This document shows, in pieces, positions 35,741-39,033 of a stretch of DNA of 39,033 bases (position 1 is the stretch's first letter; every line of letters begins with the position of its first letter). The notes below the pieces were generated by a model. That model was not told the DNA's origin. It worked only from the letters and a program-made list of their open reading frames with translations, and made no database searches. This stretch comes from Enterobacterales bacterium (GTDB taxonomy: Bacteria; Pseudomonadota; Gammaproteobacteria; Enterobacterales; Kangiellaceae). The translations under genes and the position numbers were made by a program. Where the stretch lies: NCBI GenBank assembly GCA_030949565.1, contig JAUZSK010000039.1:1-39033 (forward strand), written 5' to 3'.

Positions 35741-36320
35741 CTAGTTTAAACCTTCATCTTTCCAGTATTTAGTGCCTTTAATCGTGGCCTGTAATGCCAG
35801 TCCACTTTCTGTTAGTTGATATATTGTGGCGTTATTGATAGTGGCTTCTACACCCACTGCGGCGCCCTTATCGCTCGCCTTTGCTGCAGCATCCATTTGA
35901 CCGCCGAAAACCCAACCTTTGTTAACGAAATCATGAAAAGATAACGCACTATGGAACACTATCAATATTCGAAAATCTTTAACGCCTGCGCCAAGACCGA
36001 TTCCGACTTCGCCCATTTTCATATAGGTTGTATCAACATTCTGATTGTCGATTGCTACACCATAACCGCCGCCAAAACTGGCTAGTATGATATTCACATT
36101 AACATTACTAAATACCGCATAACCAGGTGAACTTTCGACCTGTGCTTGAATATCTGGCTTAAGACGATATAAGTCTTGCAACACCTTATCTTTCATTAGA
36201 GTCACGTAAGCTCTTTGTTGCTGTTTAGTATTACCTTGCATATTGGCACAACCTGTTAGAGTTAAGCTAAATATGATCAGGCATAGGATAGATTTAGACT
36301 GTAAATATCTAATTCTTCAT
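35741..36320 (-). CDS. YSC84/SYLF domain lipoprotein (frameshifted signal)
   Basis: Ysc84-type SYLF domain protein, a lipid-binding fold. The domain is clear: VLQDLYRLKPDIQAQVESSPGYAVFSNVNVNIILASFGGGYGVAIDNQ, then MGEVGIGLGAGVKDFRILIVFHS and GWVFGGQMDAAAKASDKGAAVGVEA. The apparent start MQGNTK lacks a signal, but ATG at 36320 (with GAGG nine bases upstream) reads MKN and, if one of the two A at 36311-36312 is removed, continues RYLQSKSILCLIIFSLTLTGCANMQGN, a lipoprotein signal with lipobox LTGC. Corrected length is 192 residues. The outer membrane is the likely site. Ends at the terminator at 35628-35663. Confidence 0.75.
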
Positions 36321-36439
36321 AGCTGTATCCTCAACCGGGTTGTAGTTTGAGATAAAATGATAAGCACAATCGCGTGTTAAGTCTGTCATCATATCACGAG
36401 AAACGGGGTAAACATTGTGCACAAGTCGATCTTTGACTC

Positions 36440-36920
36440 CTAGGATATCAATTCTAAACGGTTAATCAGTAATTGGATTGCCGCTTGGCAGCTTTGTAGT
36501 CGTACTTGATGCCGATCGCCTTTAAAATTAAATTCTTTTACTTGATGCGTATTACTATAAGCGACAGAAATATAGACTCGCCCTAGCGGCTTTTCGGTTG
36601 TGGCTCCATCCGGTCCAGCAATTCCTGTTATTGATACACTAATTGTTTGCGGAAATGTTTTGAGCCCCCCCTTTTGCCATAGCAATTGCTACCTGTTTAG
36701 ATACCGCACCATAACGCTCGATAAGTTCCTTCTCAACTCCGACAAACACCTGTTTTGCTCGATTGGAATAGGTAATATAACCCGCTTCAAACCAGCTAGA
36801 ACTACCAGCTACATCAGTACACTTAGCGCCTAGCAAACCGCCGGTACAGGATTCAATGGTAATCAATTTTAGTTGCTTTGCGGACAATAACTTAGCTAAA
36901 TATGTAGTCCTTGCTTGCAT
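36440..36920 (-). CDS. pncC: Nicotinamide-nucleotide amidohydrolase PncC (CinA C-terminal domain; frameshifted)
   Basis: Single-domain CinA-C protein that deamidates NMN to nicotinate mononucleotide in NAD salvage. The first part has the family's ITIESCTGGLLGAKCTDVAGSSSWFEAGYITYSNRAKQ (catalytic Ser in SCTGG), and the second has SVSITGIAGPDGATTEKPLGRVYISVAY. The frame breaks at seven C at 36665-36671; with six the two join as AMAKGGLKTFPQTISVSITG. Corrected length is 159 residues, normal. It is divergent from mutS by 83 bases, a usual neighbourhood, but the recA gene that often follows pncC is absent; the SYLF lipoprotein gene lies there instead. Confidence 0.9.
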
Positions 36921-37003
36921 TGCAGTTGCTCCAGTAAGAATTTATAAAAGATAATCTATTTATCTATTTGGTTTCAGCGCTAATTCAAGTAAAATCGCTT
37001 GTT

Positions 37004-39033
37004 ATGAGCCCACTACTAACAGCTTCCAAACAATCACCCTCTAGCGAGCAGCATACGCCTATGATGCGCCAATATCTTCGGATAAAAGCGGAGTACCCAG
37101 AGGTGTTATTATTTTACCGTATGGGTGATTTCTATGAAGTCTTTTTTGATGATGCCAAAAAAGCGGCTGAATGGCTAGGAATTACTTTAACTCATCGTGG
37201 TAAAGCCAAGGGTGAACCTATCCCTATGGCAGGAGTACCTTATCATGCGGTGGATAACTATTTAGCACGATTAGTCAAAATGGGAAAATCTATCGCCATC
37301 TGTGAACAGATAGGTGATCCTGCATTAGCCAAAGGTCCGGTGGAAAGAAAAGTCGTTCGAGTGATTACGCCTGGCACCCTAAGTGAAGAAGCTCTGCTCC
37401 AAGAAGATCAAGAGAACCTATTGGCTGCGGTGCATCGTTATCCAGAAAATACTCTCGATAAATCTTATGGTCTTGCTTGGATGGATGATCAGGGTGGTAA
37501 TTTCTACATCGTAGTGAATTTTGGCCACTGGCATCAACCAGGTTCCGAGCTTGCTCGACTTAAGCCGGCAGAAATATTAGCCTGCGGCGATCTGTTTCAT
37601 AGCCTAAGAAGTAGTAACTATGTTTGCAAGGAACAGCAAGAATGGCAATTTGACTACCCACAGAACTACCAAATGTTGACCCAACACTTCAAACTAGCCA
37701 ATTTAGAAGGCTTTGGTTGCCAATCATTGACTGCCGCGGTCGGTGTGGCAGGTGCCATTCTTAATTACGCCAAACTAACACAACAAGATCAACTGCCACA
37801 TATCCGCAGATTACAAAATTTTGATAATACACATTTAGTTAAACTCGATGCAACCAGTCGCAAACACCTAGAAATTACCGAAAACCTTTTCGCTGACCAG
37901 CGCATCAGCCTGTTTAACACCCTTCATCGATGTAAAACAGCGATGGGAACAAGGCTATTAAAAAGCTGGCTGCATGCGCCACTCAATAACTTGCAGCAGA
38001 TCGATCAACGCCTAGATTTAGTTGAATCACTAACCGATGTCGACACCCTCGATGCCTTAAGAGAGGCACTCAAACCTATCCTTGATATACAACGTATGTT
38101 AACCCGTATAGCGCTCAATACGAGCCGTCCTAGGGATTTATCGGGTTTGAGACAAAGCCTACAGTCACTCCCCTTAGTCACTAAAATTTTGCGAGACTCC
38201 AAACAATCAAATCTACAAACTCTGGCTAGTGACATACCTAACTGCGAGTCAGTTACAAAAAAGCTCTTCGCAGCGATTGTTGATAGTCCACCGGCGGTTT
38301 TGCGTGATGGCAATGTGATTAAAGCAGGTTACCTTGAAGAACTTGATCAATTGCGGTACTTATCCACTAACGCTTCCGATCTTTTAGCCGCCATGGAGTT
38401 AAAAGAAAAAACAGACACTGGTTTAAGCAGTTTAAAAGTCGGACAAAATAGAGTCCATGGGTTTTACATAGAGATTTCAAAGGCTCAGTCAGAAAAAGCG
38501 CCTCTTCACTACCAACGTCGGCAAACTTTAAAAAATGCAGAAAGATTTATCACACCAGAACTCAAAAAAATAGAAGACCAAGTATTAGCCAGCCATGCCA
38601 AAGCGCTGGCACTTGAAAAACAATGTTATCAGCAGATTATTGATTGGCTATCCCCCTTTATGAGTGATCTGCAACTGCTCGCTAATCTAATCGCAAAACT
38701 TGATGTGCTTCAATCCTTTGCTCAAATTGCACTAGATAACCAGTATGTAAAACCAATCATGATTAACCCAGACCAAGCACAACATATTTTTATAAAAAAA
38801 GGTCGCCACCCGGTGGTAGAAGATCAGCAAAGTGCGCCGTTTATTGCCAATGATGTGGAATTAACTCAAAAATTTACCAGCCAAATTATTACGGGCCCCA
38901 ATATGGGCGGAAAATCCACCTATATGCGTATGACCGCCATAATCGTTTTAATGGCTCATTGCGGATGTTTTGTTCCGGCTGAGTCAGCAAAAATCAGCTT
39001 GATTGGCGCTCCTTGCCTGTATTCCTTTTATTA
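37004..39033 (+). CDS. mutS: DNA mismatch repair protein MutS (partial, right end)
   Basis: Mismatch-recognition ATPase. The N-terminal mismatch-binding domain opens with the expected [33 protein letters not shown], including the Phe-X-Glu (FYE) that stacks on mismatches. The connector, lever and clamp domains are continuous ([17 protein letters not shown]...), and the Walker A motif [15 protein letters not shown] is present at about residues 627-640. The frame is intact until the last 29 bases, which do not read as the expected PIDRIFTRIGA segment but as [10 protein letters not shown]; the window ends there, so this is probably the contig edge. About 676 residues are visible of a usual 850. 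Confidence 0.95.
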   Translation, partial: MSPLLTASKQSPSSEQHTPMMRQYLRIKAEYPEVLLFYRMGDFYEVFFDDAKKAAEWLGITLTHRGKAKGEPIPMAGVPYHAVDNYLARLVKMGKSIAICEQIGDPALAKGPVERKVVRVITPGTLSEEALLQEDQENLLAAVHRYPENTLDKSYGLAWMDDQGGNFYIVVNFGHWHQPGSELARLKPAEILACGDLFHSLRSSNYVCKEQQEWQFDYPQNYQMLTQHFKLANLEGFGCQSLTAAVGVAGAILNYAKLTQQDQLPHIRRLQNFDNTHLVKLDATSRKHLEITENLFADQRISLFNTLHRCKTAMGTRLLKSWLHAPLNNLQQIDQRLDLVESLTDVDTLDALREALKPILDIQRMLTRIALNTSRPRDLSGLRQSLQSLPLVTKILRDSKQSNLQTLASDIPNCESVTKKLFAAIVDSPPAVLRDGNVIKAGYLEELDQLRYLSTNASDLLAAMELKEKTDTGLSSLKVGQNRVHGFYIEISKAQSEKAPLHYQRRQTLKNAERFITPELKKIEDQVLASHAKALALEKQCYQQIIDWLSPFMSDLQLLANLIAKLDVLQSFAQIALDNQYVKPIMINPDQAQHIFIKKGRHPVVEDQQSAPFIANDVELTQKFTSQIITGPNMGGKSTYMRMTAIIVLMAHCGCFVPAESAKISLIGAPCLYSFY

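Noticed and set aside
36322..36440. Short leftward frame ahead of the SYLF lipoprotein (reads ...VYPVSRDMMTDLTRD..., about 45 residues)
   Set aside because: No start with a ribosome site, no recognisable family, and it ends in the lipoprotein start; chance open frame between pncC and the SYLF gene is more likely.

Overview
The window looks like chromosomal DNA of a marine-type gammaproteobacterium. The gene sets tmk-holB-pilZ-tatD, mfd-csiV and pncC/mutS, a Prc/Tsp protease and a DUF1631 protein are all typical of that class. The DNA is A+T-rich by eye. A Kangiella/Oceanospirillales-like relative would fit, but that is an inference from gene content, not from any database search. There are no rRNA or tRNA genes, insertion sequences or CRISPR arrays that I can see. 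Both window ends cut genes: a sterol-desaturase-family gene on the left and mutS on the right.

Layout. 1-11 kb: fatty-acid-hydroxylase/sterol-desaturase protein, nitroreductase, DUF1631 protein, small lipoprotein, DUF1624 acyltransferase-like membrane protein, a serine hydrolase and Prc in one leftward pair, glutaryl-CoA dehydrogenase, and a YiiX/YebB-type papain-like enzyme. 11.4-20.7 kb: a sulfur-oxidation (Sox) cluster reading rightward, in order DUF302 protein, soxC, soxD, soxX, soxY, soxZ, soxA, soxK, soxB, a periplasmic alpha/beta hydrolase and a SoxW-like thioredoxin, closed by a clear intrinsic terminator. 20.7-25.7 kb: the leftward tmk-holB-pilZ-tatD housekeeping operon, a secreted YciI-like protein, a MotA/TolQ-like membrane protein, and the decayed remains of a Fic-family gene. 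25.7-30.7 kb: mfd and csiV. 30.7-35.6 kb: amino-acid catabolism, with a lysine 6-dehydrogenase-like enzyme, an ALDH7/aminoadipate-semialdehyde dehydrogenase behind a structured leader, and a leucine-dehydrogenase-family enzyme. 35.7-39 kb: a YSC84/SYLF lipoprotein, pncC (CinA C-terminal domain) and mutS.

Function. The Sox genes encode a full set including SoxCD, so thiosulfate could in principle be oxidised to sulfate with electrons passed to c-type cytochromes. Two of the haem subunits (SoxA and SoxD) carry lipoboxes, which suggests a membrane-tethered version of the system. The lysine enzymes form a plausible route lysine -> aminoadipate semialdehyde -> 2-aminoadipate, and the glutaryl-CoA dehydrogenase gene 20 kb away fits the lower end of the same route.

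Reading caution. Nine genes are interrupted by ten single-base indels (sterol desaturase, nitroreductase, DUF302, soxC twice, soxX, soxB, the MotA-like gene, the SYLF lipoprotein, pncC). In each case removing or adding one base restores a full-length family member, and four of the ten lie in 6-7 base homopolymers. These look more like sequencing or assembly errors than gene decay. The Fic remnant, with stops and missing internal segments, is different and looks truly degenerate. I annotate the frameshifted genes over their full restored spans.
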